Shown here: piece by piece, positions 35,301 through 47,657 of the stretch
How positions within the stretch are numbered: the first letter of the stretch is position 1
Layout: each line of letters opens with the position of its first letter
Translations under genes and position numbers: made by a program
NCBI GenBank assembly: GCA_033297075.1
Contig: MU858078.1
Span: 223,056-287,055, forward strand
Direction of reading: 5' to 3'
DNA: 64,000 bases
Origin: Rhypophila decipiens
Lineage: Eukaryota > Ascomycota > Sordariomycetes > Sordariales > Naviculisporaceae
Notes under the pieces: model-generated
The model's database searches: none
Told to the model about the DNA's origin: nothing
What the model saw: the letters and a program-made list of their open reading frames with translations, nothing else

Positions 35301-35938
35301 TCCCCAACACCGAATTTACACCTTGCCCACGAGAACACTTAATGACCAGAATTGAAGCCAAAAGGAGAACAAAAAATCGTACCAAATCATCTTACATTTG
35401 TCAGGCCCACCAGGCGCACGGCAACCGTTGAACACCCGAACGAGCGGGCCCGGCCACCAAATACCCTAGCGACCGAAGACTGCCTCAGCGACGGAACTAC
35501 CCAAGCACGAGCAAAGGAAAGCACCGACAAGAGCGAAAAGGTGGAGAAGAAGAGACAAAAAACGAGGCTGCACGTTGAAGCGCATTCGTCGACAACGATT
35601 TTGGCAGTCGGATTTCAAGACCAGCGCAGGGACGCATCGCGACAATATTGCAGTGAAGGTGGGAAATACGAATGCGAACGACGGCCTGAACAACAACCCA
35701 AAAGACGTGATCGCTCAGTCGCACCAAAACACCCGGCCTTGACTCGAAAAACTAGCGACTCGGTCGACATTGACGATTCAACCAGGACGAATCAAGGCAC
35801 GAAAAGGCGCTGTCATTGTCGCTCCTCCTCTCGTCTCCGAGGGGTCCAGGACTCCAGTTTGAGACTTGCAGACTGCCTACCCACCCCCGCCGTACGGAAA
35901 ATAATCCCCACTAACGATTTGCGAATGGAGACCTGATT
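32375..35938. other. Long intergenic region, 3.6 kb
   Basis: It lies between the divergent F-box and CDC24 genes. The right third (about 34960-35938) is C-rich and open in several frames, which fits a long CDC24 5' leader. The middle is AT-richer, with a nested inverted repeat at 33573-33644. Frames on both strands of 34436-34759 mirror each other and are not convincing. No exon pair was found. Confidence 0.5.
33573..33644. repeat. Nested imperfect inverted repeat
   Basis: AAAGCCGA near 33576 is matched by TCGGCTTT near 33634. Inside it, CCGCCGA near 33587 is matched by TCGGCGG near 33613, giving two stacked stems around an AT-rich loop. It is intergenic and its role is unknown. Confidence 0.55.
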
Positions 35939-38900
35939 ATGGCCCATGCTCCCCTTCTTCGAACGAACACCGCCCCTGTCTTCCAATCGACCATGGACGG
36001 TGTCGCCGCCAGATTCAACACCTTGAGCATGTCTGGTACTCCTCGAGCGAGCCAGCTGTCGGGCTCGACTGCAGTCGGGTCGACCACATCGCTAAACACA
36101 CTCACACCGGCAACGACCGCCTCACCGCCGCCATCCATAGGTGGCTCCGTTGTGGCGACAAGCAACATCATCAACCAAAAGGCCGATGCCTCGCGGTCCC
36201 TCTACCAAATATGCGTGTCCCTGAAGAACAGGCTGGCCCAGGTCCCGGGCTGGGAGGGCTATATGCAGGAATTAGAGCAAATGGCGGAGGACCTGGACGA
36301 GGGCGGACCTGTCGAGTCGTTATGGAAGCTCCTTCGAACCGGTTACCCGTTGCTCGCCGTCTACAATGCATTACAGCCAGAGAAGCCCCTCCAGGTGGAG
36401 GGAAAGGCAGGAGACTCCGAGGCGAAACGGGCCAAGATTGCCATTCTCAAATTCGTGCAGGCATGCCTCAACGAGCTCAAGCTCGCGCCCAGCGACTGCT
36501 TCATCATCAACGACCTCACAGGAAACGATACCACCGGATTTGTCAAGGTAAGCTCATTCCAAGCCACCAAAAGACGGCACGTCCGGCTTGAGAACTAACC
36601 CGGCATCTTTCTCACTAGGTAACCGCCGTGATCAACATGGTGCTAGATCTCCTCGAGCAACGAGGTTTGTTACACCAAGTTCAACCGTACCCCGAAGATG
36701 ACAGCATGCAGCCCGGATCGCAAATGAGTTATCGAGATTACATTGTGCGAGAGCTCGTAGACACGGAGCGCAAATATGTGCAGGATCTCGAGAATCTCCA
36801 CGATCTGAAAGAGACGCTCGAACAGCGCGGTGTCGTCCCCGGCGATGTCGTTCACAATATCTTCCTCAACATCAACACCATCCTCGACATCCAGCGCAAG
36901 TTCTTGATCCGAGTGGAAACCACCAATTCGATGCCACAATCGAGACAGGAATGGGGCAGCACTTTTGTCGCATATGAAGACTCGTTCAACGCATGTTACC
37001 ACCCATTCATTGCAAATCAGAGAAAGGCAGCCCAATTAGCAGGCCAAGTATTCGACAAAATCCAGGCGGCCGAGCATCCTGTGGCATGCGATTTCAACAC
37101 GCTGGATGGTTTCCTCTTGAAACCTATGCAACGTCTGGTCAAGTACCCGTTGCTTTTAAAGGACCTTTTAAAGAAAAGCGAGGACGAGGACACGAAAGAG
37201 GACCTCAGAGCCGGTATCAATGCGGCAGAACGAGTTTTGCACAAAGCTAACGAGGCTGTCGACCGGGACCTGTTGGACGAGGCGCTGGAGGATCTGATCA
37301 ACAGGGTGGACGACTGGAAAAACCACCGCGTGGACCAGTTTGGAAAGTTGCTATTGCATGGAGTATACACAGTCGTGACTGGCAAGAGTGACCAGGAGAA
37401 GGATGTACGTTCTGTAAGGACCATCAGGCCTTTCCTCCCCCACCCAGGCGACCCGATGGGCCTCCAGCTAACGTCGCAGCCTTCTGACAAGTACGAGATC
37501 TATCTCTTTGAATGCATCTTGTTGTGTTGCAAAGAAATACTGCCGAATAAGAGCAAAGATAAGAAAGACAAGACGCGGTCGTCGGGTCCCAAAGCTCGAA
37601 ACAAGAACGCGAAGCTGCAGCTTAAGGGCCGCATCTTCATGACTAATGTTACCGATGTTGTGGCCATCTCGCGAACTGGTAAGCAGATTGCTCAATCGAG
37701 CCTGCCAGCAGTTACTAACCCGGCAGGTTCCTATACCGTTCAAATCTGGTGGAAAGGAGACCCGGGGGTGGAGAACTTTATGATCAAGTTCCAGAACGAA
37801 GAGATGATGAAGAAGTGGGCGGCCGGGTTGGACCAGCAACGGAAGGAGAACGCTCCAGCTCCCCAGCAGAGTCCCGACCAGGCTGCGAACTTTGCATGGT
37901 TACAGACCCAAGGGCCCGTTCTGGAGAATCCTTATGCCCAGCAGGAAGAGGATGAAGACGACGACTCGAACGTTACGCCCGTCCAGGGTCAGTACGGCGG
38001 GCCGGGCGTGGCACCTGTCGCCCTTCCTGGTACGATGCAGCGCAATGCGTCCAGCACGAGTCTTCGCCAGCGTTCAGCAACTGGCGACAGCGCGCAGTCT
38101 TTGGCTGGAATCGCCCGGGCGCCGCCTCCACGCTTCGTTCTCCCAACACCTCCGGCGGGCCTGCAGCTTCAGACCAACCAGCAAGGTGTGCCCCGTGGCG
38201 GCGAGTCCTATTTCTCCCCAGTCGCCGAATCGCCAGCTCCGAGCCGAAGCAGCAGCACCACCAGTGGCATCTTTGGTACCGGAGGATATCCATTCCCCAA
38301 GACGTCCACGCCACAGCCAGGATGGGGTGAAGACCACAACCGATATACTGCTCCAGCGATGATGCCCCGCGCCCCATCAAGAGACGGTCCATCCAACGGG
38401 CGCAACCGTCCGTCTATGCCTGTCCTGCCCCGAGACTCCAGCCAAATGTCACAGCAGCGTAGCCGCAGTTACAGCACGCCCGACATTAACGGACAGGCCA
38501 ACTCACGCACCAGTGGATCGGTTCCCGCTGTTCCAGGAATCCCACCGCACCTGCACCCAACCCATGCCCGGCACGACTCCACGATCCCCAGGAGTAACAC
38601 AGGCAGTCCGGCTAATGACATCCCTGTGCGGACCAACACAAGCTCTCCAGGAGCGCAGAGAACGAGACAACAGATTCAAGGTGGTGGCACCATGGCACAG
38701 TTTCCCACTCAACCGATATATCCTCGACAAGGCACTCCGGGCAGTGGCGTGAATTTACCCCCGCCTGGCCCTCCTCCGATGGGCATGGTTCCAATGCTTC
38801 CTTCGGAGACGTCGCGAACAGGATCACCTGCACTAGCGAATTCGCCCATGCCCGCAAGCCAACCCCCTCCCGGCTCGGACATGCCTCTACCAACACAACT

Positions 38901-39195
38901 AAAGGTCAAGGTCAACTGTGAAAGTGGGACGTACGTCACGCTGGTGGTGCAGTTCAACATCACCTACCAGAGTCTGATTGATCGCATCGATGCCAAATTA
39001 GCCCGGTTCAGCAATAGCAGTATTGGTAAGGGCAATCTGCGACTGCGGTACCGGGATGAAGATGGCGACTTTGTCACCATTGAAAGTGACGACGACATCC
39101 AGATTGCCATCTCGGAATGGCGTGAAGGCGTCCGCAGCCTGTATACACAAGGAGTCGGCGAGATTGAGCTATTCTGTGTTGGCGAAATCAACTAA
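35939..39195 (+). CDS. CDC24: CDC24, Rho-type guanine nucleotide exchange factor for Cdc42
   Basis: Exon 1 is 35939-36547 and exon 2 is 36619-39195, with a 71-bp intron (GTAAGC...CTAG). Read this way the protein is 1061 aa. Domain order is that of CDC24: a calponin-homology-like CDC24 domain (about 90-205, LYQICVSLKNRLAQVPGWEG), DH/RhoGEF domain (about 240-430, RDYIVRELVDTERKYVQDLE), PH domain (about 450-600, KYEIYLFECILLCCKEI), a long Ser/Pro-rich linker, and a PB1 domain at the C-terminus (from about 975, with the acidic DEDGDFVTIESDDDIQIAIS). It activates Cdc42 at growth sites, and PB1 binds the scaffold Bem1. A second, in-frame intron at 37405-37479 is likely, which would shorten the protein to 1036 aa. 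Other in-frame ATGs at 35993 and 36029 are possible starts. Confidence 0.95.
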
Positions 39196-41109
39196 CTGCA
39201 TCATTTCGAGACCCTTTCGACGACTGAGTTTTATTCACCACTACATCTCATCACAAACCATTTGACGAAGCGTATGTAAGTGAGTCGTCCTGCAAGACGA
39301 TCCCCACTTACGCTACAAGCATATTCTGAACATCTCACACTAAAATTACTCGACTCTGCCGGGTCACAACGACATATTTCCTTCTTATATCACATACCCA
39401 TTCTCTCATCATACGCACTCTCTGGTATAGATCCACGTTGGCCTTGCTCAATCCCTTCCCTTCCTTTCCGAGTTTCATTTGTTTTCTTCCTTACCCTCTC
39501 CCGCGAACGCGAACTCATTTACCTTCATCATGGATTTCCCTTGGCATAGATGGACCGATTCGGCCAGTGAAGGAATTCTTTATATAAAACGATACCGTCT
39601 TGTCCGTCTTCGCTGCCGGTCATTCCTTTCCGCTAAGGGGCGCCCAAGTCATTCCCCTCTTGTCGGTTCATCCGCTACTTGCCTTATGTTTTCATCGTAT
39701 GCCATGTTGCCTGTCCCTAATGGTTTCTCTGGGGGGTCGGGAAGGGCCTTGTTCAAGTCGCTGTTGACTATTGGTTCTTTGAGACGGGAGTCGGCTGGGC
39801 CGTCATTGGGTATAGATAGTGGAAAGCCGACTCTTGTGGTAACCGTTGGATCAGAACAACAGCGGCCGAGTACATGGCCCAGGCAAGCCGAAGAGGTGGA
39901 CTCGAGATTTTCTTTTGTTTCTCATTTTCTTTTGCTGTTTCATCCTTTGGTTTGGTTGTGGAGGAAATGATAGAGTATATGTTGAATACCCAGGAAAGCA
40001 TTTGCTTTTTTTCTTCGTTTAGTTTATATCTGCCTAGTTCAGTTTCTGACGTTCATTTTTCCCTGCTGATTCTTGTTTGGGCTTCTTGTTCAAGGGAACG
40101 GAGATTCTTGGCCTTCGATTTCGGCTCTTTTTTCTTTGGCTTTGACTGGCTTTTTGCTTGGATCCATTTTGGCGTTGACGACTGACTGGTGTCACTCCTT
40201 CTGGTCCGTTTTGGGTTGTGCTTCGAGTCACTCCCATACTATCTTTTTCTACAATTGATAAGGCGTTTTTCTCTGCTCTCTTGGTCTTTTTTCTGGTTCT
40301 TGGATTCGGAGGCGCAAGGATTTCGCTTTTTATTCTCCATCGTGCTCTTTTGCTTGTTTTTGGCATGGCAAGGTCATTGACTATCCATCTCGCTTTATCC
40401 TTTATATCTTATATATCTCCCGTCATCCACGTGCTTTCGGTTCTTCATTTTGTTTGCTCGTACAATACTGTTTCGCTCTGTCAATTAGGTGAGGATTCTG
40501 ACCGTCTGATTGTTCGTGTACGCGTGTTTTTATACAGATGACAACGAGAAGATCTTCAGCCTTAGTGAATGGGTGTGATACATGATCCTTCGTCTTTGCA
40601 AATGCTTCTCTGTTATCCCGATATACTTTGCAGCATCAGCCAACTCGCTTTATTTACCGAGGCAATATTATAATACACATGACCGAGATAACCCAATCCA
40701 TAAACGCCTGTTCTAATATAGCAGCCCCTTGGATGACCACCCTCAAGATTGTTTGTACAATGACCGATATGGCCTTTTCTTTGCCGCCTTGGTCAACCTT
40801 TCTCCAATTATGCTCCAGCAATAAAATGCACGTATCCATCACACCGACCAATTGTTTGATGAACCATGGGACTCGAGCAACTATGTCCGTACGTCTTGTC
40901 CACTCGTCCCAGTTCCTTGTTCCGGCCGGGTCCTATTATCGCCTTTCTCCGTCCAGCGCAATGAATGGACGAACTTGTGCGCATCGGTTCGTAAGCCTCA
41001 CAGACGGGCTCTCATTTCTCGTCTTCCCCAGTTCACCATTCCCATCTCGCGTTCAAGCTACAACGTAAAATTCGAGTCTTCATTACTCCCATTTCGCAGT
41101 TCGTTTCGC
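39196..41109. other. 3' flank of CDC24, pyrimidine-rich, 1.9 kb
   Basis: Convergent space between CDC24 and the Mrp10 gene. The plus strand is strongly T/C-rich from about 39380 to 40540, which produces long Lys/Arg/Ser-rich frames on the minus strand that I regard as compositional artefacts. No splice-compatible exons were seen. Confidence 0.55.
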
Positions 41110-41463
41110 TTATTTCTTCTTCGCCTGGGCAATCAAATTCTTGGAGAGTCTCCCGAGGTGGTAATTGATCGTGTTGCCTGCTTTGGGAGGGGGTTTGGGG
41201 GCGTCCATGCAGGATCGGAGCGAGGCCTCGATTGTGGCGCATCCCGAGGAGTTGTAGCCTGATGATGCCCAGCATGCTGTTTTACAGCGTGTTAGCATTC
41301 ATTCACATTTGACTGATTTGCAGAGGTGTGATAACTGGATTGGGTATGTACACGTACAAAGAACGGCTGTCATGATGGGCAGGCAGGGGTTTCCTTCTGG
41401 CTTGTTGGGCTGCTTGACGCGGAGCACCTTCAGAGGTGGGAGGCGGATTGGTTTTTGCGGCAT
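41110..41463 (-). CDS. MRP10: Mitochondrial small-subunit ribosomal protein Mrp10/mS37 (CHCH protein)
   Basis: Exon 1 is 41463-41358 and exon 2 is 41276-41110. The 81-bp intron has donor GTACGT, branch TGCTAAC and ends ACAG. The spliced 90-aa protein begins MPQKPIRLPPLKVLRV and contains a twin CX9C motif: Cys27-x9-Cys37 and Cys48-x9-Cys58. Cys37 comes right after the splice. The segment SCMDAPKPPPKAGNTINYHL is characteristic of Mrp10. Orthologues are imported by the Mia40 oxidative route and join the mitoribosome small subunit. The length is normal. It is divergent from the AT-hook gene, sharing a 617-bp promoter region. Confidence 0.93.
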
Positions 41464-42080
41464 TTTGATATCTGGTCTGATGGGGTTTAAGGAGAGAAGG
41501 TTATGGTCGCAATCGCATTTCGGGGGTGGGGAGGACGTGGGAGGTTGCTTGGCTAGGTACGCAGACGGCCTCGATTCTCACGAGATTGAAGCTTCAAGTT
41601 CGGCGCGGTGTTGGAGTTCCCAATCGAAAGATTTGGGGTCACGTGGTGATAAGCTCCCGTTCTCTCTGTCCAGGTCCCGTCCCGACCGACGGTGGACCGT
41701 GCTTTGGGCTCGGGTGTGGAGTCGGGACGGAGACGGTGGGGTGCGGCCTTGGCGCAACAATCCCAGGGTTTCCTTGATTGGTCAGAATTTCGAGATGTAA
41801 ACAAAAGAGCTCTGGGTCCCTTGTTCGTGGCGACCGTTTTTTTGAACCACGGCCCCTCTAACACGCATGCGAGTAACTTTTGTGGGAAAACGCGTTTGGC
41901 TTCTTCGCGACTCTCTTTGCAAACGAATGCACTTCTGGCGTACCACGAGGCTCTTTTATTTACTTTGCATTGCTTGATATTTCTATCACAGTATTCACCC
42001 GCTCACTCGAGTTTAAGCATAGAAGCTTGTTTTTAAACCAACAACCGTTTTTTACGACTTACAGTATTCGGACCGTCGTC
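41464..42080. promoter_or_regulatory. Shared divergent promoter, MRP10 and AT-hook gene
   Basis: These 617 bp must hold both promoters. The half next to the AT-hook gene is T/A-rich (TTTTTTACGACTTACAG just before its ATG). A plus-strand open frame at 41309-41800 overlaps the Mrp10 exon and is rejected as a gene. Confidence 0.5.
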
Positions 42081-45000
42081 ATGGCGTTCCCTGGCGGCAT
42101 AGATGCCGTCATGGGACGAGACAGATGGTCGGCTGCATCGATCCTCACTCAACCTCACATTCCAGTGTCGCCACGCAGCATGGCCAAAATCCCAATCACA
42201 GCATCGCACTTTCAGCCCGTGCCAATTGCACTCCCTCGAGCATGGGAGCGCGTGCCTGTCCCCGCGGTTGTCGACCACACGCGACAGCGCAAGATCTGGA
42301 AGCGTGTTGGCGGACTTTCCAACAGCACGCTTCCAAACAGCTACGCCGCGACCATGACCGAGCTGGAGAGCGGAGGCAATATTTCTCGAAAACGCGCCAG
42401 ACCAGCGCGGTTTGTCCCGATCTTCGGCGATGCGAAATGGGACCAGCGGTGCAACCAACCCTGCGACGGGAAGTGGGATCTGATTGAAGCCAGAGGTAAG
42501 ATTTGGTCAAGAAAGAATCTTGAATCCGGGCGAATTCTGACACGATGTGATGCAAAACAGTTGCGGTCTCAGCTGCCAAGGAAGCCATTCCCGAGAACGC
42601 GTTGTCGAGTGAGACGACGCCCAGATTCATTCCCAGAAAGCGCCACAATTCCAGATGGCCCATCGAACCCAAGACAACGCCCACGCGACAGCTTGCCGAG
42701 TTACAATCACTCATTGTGTTTGAGGTACCATCGGCGGCCGAGCCAGTCGAACCTGCTCAGAATGTCGACGAGAAGAACATGCGCCGGAGATCAACACGCC
42801 GTCTTAGTCGCCGTCTTTCGCTCTTCCCCGGCGAAGAATCTCCCCGGAAGCTGGAACCCAGGTCTCGGTCACCTTCGAAGACTTCCGGCCCCGTGCTGTC
42901 GCCGACAAAACGAGCGGCAATCACCTCGTCGCCAACGAGAGTTGCCGAGTCACCGCGCCGCCTATTCTCGGTGGATCTTCCTTCCAAGGAGCTTCTCCTG
43001 ACATCACCAGCGACGACTCTGCCTGCCATGTCGCCTTGCAAGTCTTCACCTCTCCCTGCTGTCCAGCAACAGGACTCGATCGATGCCTGCCTGTCAGCAA
43101 ATGTCCAGCCTGATCAAGCAGAAGCTTCTCCTCTGCTGTTCGACCAGCCCATTCCCACCATCATCGTCGAGCCACAACACGAGACTCGTAGGAGGATTTC
43201 TCTGTTGTCGGCTCGACGTAGCGATCGTCGCTCGAGTGGCTTCCTTAAGATGGTTGACTTCGACGCAGCACGTGACGCTCCCAAACGCCGCCATAGCTTT
43301 AACCCAAGCCAGAGCGCACCCCCAGACCTCAAGGCCAGAAGAAGTAGTCTTGATGTGTTCTCCAACGTTCCCGACGAGGCTCACAGGACCAAGACTGCGG
43401 ATGACAATGTTGACCAATACAGAGAGACGGTTTCCCAAGAGCATCCCGTCGAACTCCACCAGGAGATTCCGGTGGCTTATGAAGTCGACGTGGGCACTAA
43501 TCTTGACATCTTTGGTCAGTCTCGGCAGTTGAAGCCTAGAGAGACTTTTATCAAGCCGACCGTCGATGTTGTTCCGACCTCAGGTTCCGACCTCCCTGTC
43601 ATCACTGATTCATTCCCATCTTCACCGACCAATCATACAGAGACCGCGGTCGAGCCAACTTCACACAATTTGGACATTCACTCGGGTGTGACAGGCAGCG
43701 AAGGGAAAGAGAAAGAATCTGTAAATCAGGCAGCAGCATCCGCAGACCCTGGTCCGGATGCCATGGACAATGCGGACCGTCTCGACCCAATTCCCGACTC
43801 CCATTCCCCGAACTCTGAAGAGAACTCGCCGTACGTCGAACCGGATGCAATGCCGTCGGATTTCGAGTTTGGACCTCATGATCCCGAAGGGCTCTCCACC
43901 ATCTATGAGGAAGATTCCGTACTGGACGTGAACTCGCCGCGGAAGGCCAACATGGCGGATGCCAGCATCGCAGGCAATGTTGCTGGTGTAACTGCCGGTA
44001 GCCCCGTCACCACCACAACACTGTCACAGGTCGATGTCATCTTCGATGGGCAGCTGCAGGAGGATGCGGATGAGACAGAGGACGTGGCTACATCACCGTC
44101 TGCTCAAAGCATCCATCACGTGGAAGATGCTTCCGGTCTGTCGAATCATGAGCAGCGTGCATCCGATGAAGAGAAGCCCGCAGCTTTGGACGAGACTATC
44201 CCCGCTGTTGACCCCTTGTCGACACCTCATTCGCCGGAAGGATCTTCATCTGAGGCTAGGTCTTCCAGCGACGCAGAAATGCCCAATGTTGCCCCGGAGA
44301 ATGACCCCGCGCCTTCCGTTCACCATTCCGACGAAATGGAAATTGATGAACCCCAAACATCAAACATTCCAGCTGCTGACCCCGCGCCCGTCATGGTTGC
44401 AGATGGCGCGACTTCAACACCTGAACGTCCTACTACTCCTGAGATGGCCAAAGTATCCCAGCATTCAGAAGCCCCCATGGTATCTCAAGAAGACCCCGAC
44501 TCCCTGGGTAGCCCTCACAGCAGTGAGAGCTCTGGGTTCACACCAATCAACGGCCGACAGATTTCTCCTTCGTCTACTGCAGCGAAGCAGGTTGAACTGT
44601 ATAATGACGGACTGGACAGCGGCGACGCAGAATCGGATGATCTTGATCAAGATGAGTTCGTAGCCGTCGAAGAGTTCACAAATGGTGTGGATGAGGATTT
44701 CACGTTGAATGTGGTGGATGCACCCAAGCCCGAGAACGACACGCTCACCTTGGCGCGGCACGACGACGCAGACTTTGTTAGAGACTTTGTCAGTCGCGTT
44801 GCTGCGGGAAAATCCGCCAAGGCAGCAGCGGCGGCAACGGTGGCGACTGAGATCCCGAGAAAGGTCGGCCGTCCCAAACGCCGGTCGGGTTCAACCGGAT
44901 CCGCCACCACTTGCACTGGCTCTCCCATCTCCAAATCCGACACACCAAAGAGATCTCCACTGAGCGAGAAGAGCCTCAACAGCCCCAGTCCTGTCAAGCC

Positions 45001-46141
45001 TGTCAAGAAGCGGAAACTTGAAGCCGAGGAAGAAGACACTTCCAAGCCCAAGGACGACATGAATGATGGGGCCGAGGATGGTGGAGATGGCCCCAAGCTA
45101 AAACGCCGGCGCAAACGTGCCGACCCAGTACTGGATGAACCGGCCGAGGGCCCATCGGAGCCCGATGGCACTACGGGTCCCCGCCGATCCACTCGGGCTC
45201 GCAGCACCCGCATCACGCTTAAATCCGCGGGCCCGTCCGCAAACTCGATCGCCATGTCGCTCTACCCAGTTCGCCTCCCTGGCGGCGTTGCAGGAATGAT
45301 GGACGACTCGGTTTTGGACTCTCATCTCACCTTGTCGAGGCAGCGCAGCGAGGCCAAATCCATCGAGGCCATTACCAGGGGCAATACTCGTGCGAACAAG
45401 GCCGGCGCAGTGCTCCCACAGGTTGTCCTCGCACGTCTCGCCGAGGACCCGTCCTGGAAGATGAAGGAACTCAAAGGTGTCTTTGATGCGAAAGAGAGTC
45501 GTGCAGCAGCTAATGGCGATGAGGACTCTGCTGACAGCAACAAGAGCAAAAAGGCCAAGGGTGTTCGCTGGGATCCCGAACTGGTTAGGTATCAGTCCGA
45601 CGACAGTTCGTCCAACAAGGTCATCAGGACCATGGCCAAATCCCTGCTCGATGATATTATGCGTGGAGAGGGTGCGGATGAGGAGGACGAGCTATCCATG
45701 CCTGTCGTGTCTGTCAGCCAGCCACGCGATGAAAATGTGTCGCCGACGGAGAAGTCGCTCCCCGCACCGACGCCTATCAAGAAGGCAGCCGCTCCTCTCC
45801 GCCGTACGCGCTCCTCAAGACTCCAAGCACCGACGCCCGTTAAGAAACTGGCCGGCGGTGGTGGAGTTGAGAAGAAATCGTCCACCACTATCTCGCCACC
45901 TACTGTTTCTGGTCGTCCCGTCAGAGCAACGACCTCCTCGACAAAGACATCCAAGACATCCTCTACTGCCACAACAAAGTCTATTCCCACCCCGACGACG
46001 TCGACGTCGACGACCAAGTCGACGACATCCTCCAAACAGTCCGGTATGGCAACCAGACGAACCAAGATTGCCAGCCTTAATATGGGCGTGAATGGAACAC
46101 CTGCTCCGAAGCGTCGAGGCAGGCCTGCTGCATCTCAGTAA
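42081..46141 (+). CDS. Large AT-hook nuclear protein, function unknown
   Basis: Exon 1 is 42081-42495 and exon 2 is 42561-46141, with a 65-bp intron (GTAAGA...ACAG). The protein is 1331 aa. The N-terminal exon is more ordered, with a Trp-containing basic segment (RQRKIWKRVGG, FGDAKWDQRCNQPCDGKWDL). The rest is dominated by Ser, Pro, Glu and Asp and is probably disordered. Arg/Ser clusters (RRRSTRRLSRRLSLFPG) and two AT-hook cores, RKVGRPKRRSG (about residue 903) and KRRGRPAASQ at the extreme C-terminus, suggest DNA binding in the nucleus. A conserved-looking patch lies near the C-terminal third (ANSIAMSLYPVRLPGGV, then KKAKGVRWDPELVRYQS). No enzyme domain is seen. A chromatin or mitotic scaffold role is only a guess. 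Confidence 0.85.
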
Positions 46142-47045
46142 GCCAAGAGGCATTCATCAGCATAATCCAAGCGATTTGCTTGTTCATGACGTTCACGATA
46201 AGGGTATACAACATGATGATTTTGGTGCGATCAAGGGATAGGATAAGGAGAGGTATATACCAGCGTCGGTTTGCTTTTTTCCAGGGTATTATTTGTTTGG
46301 TTTTGGTCGTGTGTAGACGCCTCACTGCACTGCATGATCCTGTCGGATTCACAAGATGGAGGCGCATGGTGTTTGGTGCCTTTCATTGTCGGAGTAGAGA
46401 GGTGTGTTGTTTCTTGTTACTCAACTTTTCTACGTGGCTGGCTGGTTGCCAGTTTGTTTATACATTTGTTGTTGGGCTCATACTACTTGTTTAATTTCTG
46501 TCTTTGTTGGAACACTCTCATTTTGGGCTGGCAGGTTGTCGGTAATGGGTTGCGGGTTCGATTATTCAGCGTTGCAGTGGTTGTCCTCATGATGGAGGAA
46601 AGGATGAATAATACCCGAGGAGTACGTTTGCTATAGAAAATTGAACAATTTTTGGGACGCATTGTTTATGTTTGATATCTGCCTGATAATGCGATCAAAA
46701 TGAACAGTGAATATGTACATACATACCCTGTAGTTGAAATCTAGCCGAGGAGCGGTTTATATCACAGTCTCTAGCCTAGCAGGCCGCAAGACAAAATCTG
46801 TTCATGATCACTTCATCTCGGATTATCACTCATCTTCTTTGTGGTAGTTCTTAATAAATCCTGTGGCCTTGGAATGCGGTACGTCGTTTATTATCATTCT
46901 CGAGATGATGCTTGAAATGAAGAGACATGGCCGAGAGCTCTAATATATCTAAATAAAGCCCCAAACATACCTAACACAGTATCCAAAACGCCTTATTTAA
47001 ATGGTGTAACCGACCATAACCAACAATGAAAGGAATCTATCTAAC
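46142..47045. other. Convergent 3' spacer, 0.9 kb
   Basis: Lies between the ends of the AT-hook gene and the small lipidated-protein gene. AT-rich at 46630-46990. No exon with splice support on either strand. Confidence 0.55.
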
Positions 47046-47657
47046 TCAAGAATGCCGTGATCTTCTCGGGTGGTACGTCGCCCGTTCGAAACGCCGTTCA
47101 GAATCTAGAGGGTGGTAAGATACTCCGACAAGGTTCCGGTCCCTGTCGGCCACGAGCCTGATTGGGCCAGCCTCAGGTCCAACTGCCTCTCTAGCCTGGT
47201 TACTTTGCGGTTTCCCTTTTGAGTTCTGGGTGGCATAGTCGAAGCCGGGATTACCGGCGTAGCCAAATAGTCTAGGTGGGTTTGCGTGAAACGCGGCCGG
47301 TAAGGGCGAGAGTGACGCTCTCTCGCCCGGATAATGATGTTCATCATCAAAGTGCGCGTGAGGTCTTCGGCCATTCCTCCCTGCCCTGACTGTCGGGTCT
47401 GGTGCAGTTTGGAGGAGCTCTTGCGCGGATCTTTTGGAGTACCGGTGGTGGCCGGCCAGATAGTCATCTCGATTTCGGGGGACCGAGTAATACTATTCGC
47501 AGCAATTCCTCATGTAAGTAAGAGTGGAAATACTGGCTGGCTTTGTCATGGGTAGTTTGGAGACGGGTTTCAGCCTTTTACAACATACCGAGCTCTTTGA
47601 GCTAAACGTGCTTCCCTGGCCCCCTGTGGTACCAGGGCAGCAGTTCATGTTCCCCAT
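47046..47657 (-). CDS. Predicted N-myristoylated/palmitoylated small protein, 171 aa
   Basis: Exon 1 is 47657-47589 (23 codons) and exon 2 is 47492-47046 (149 codons with stop). The 96-bp intron has GTATGT and ends AATAG. Exon 2 has no start codon of its own. The protein begins MGNMNCCPGTTGGQGSTF: Gly2 with Cys at position 6 fits the N-myristoylation pattern, and Cys6-Cys7 are natural palmitoylation sites, so membrane anchoring is inferred. The rest is hydrophilic, rich in Arg, His, Pro and Tyr (DDYLAGHHRYSKRSAQELLQ; final ERATYHPRRSRHS), and probably disordered. No known domain is recognisable. A different frame of exon 2 also stays open, but it does not join exon 1. It is divergent from the DUF3632 gene. 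Confidence 0.6.

Noticed and set aside
35352..35936. 194-codon plus-strand frame just before CDC24
   Set aside because: Arg/Thr/Gln-rich low complexity, ends directly before the CDC24 ATG; better read as the long CDC24 leader.
40034..40366. Lys/Arg-rich minus-strand frame
   Set aside because: A by-product of the T/C-rich plus strand downstream of CDC24; no splice or motif support.
41309..41800. 163-codon plus-strand frame
   Set aside because: It runs antisense through exon 1 of the Mrp10 gene and into the divergent promoter.
47105..47467. 120-codon minus-strand frame starting at its own ATG
   Set aside because: A different frame of the same bases is the one that joins the upstream MGNMNCC exon and runs without stop to 47046.
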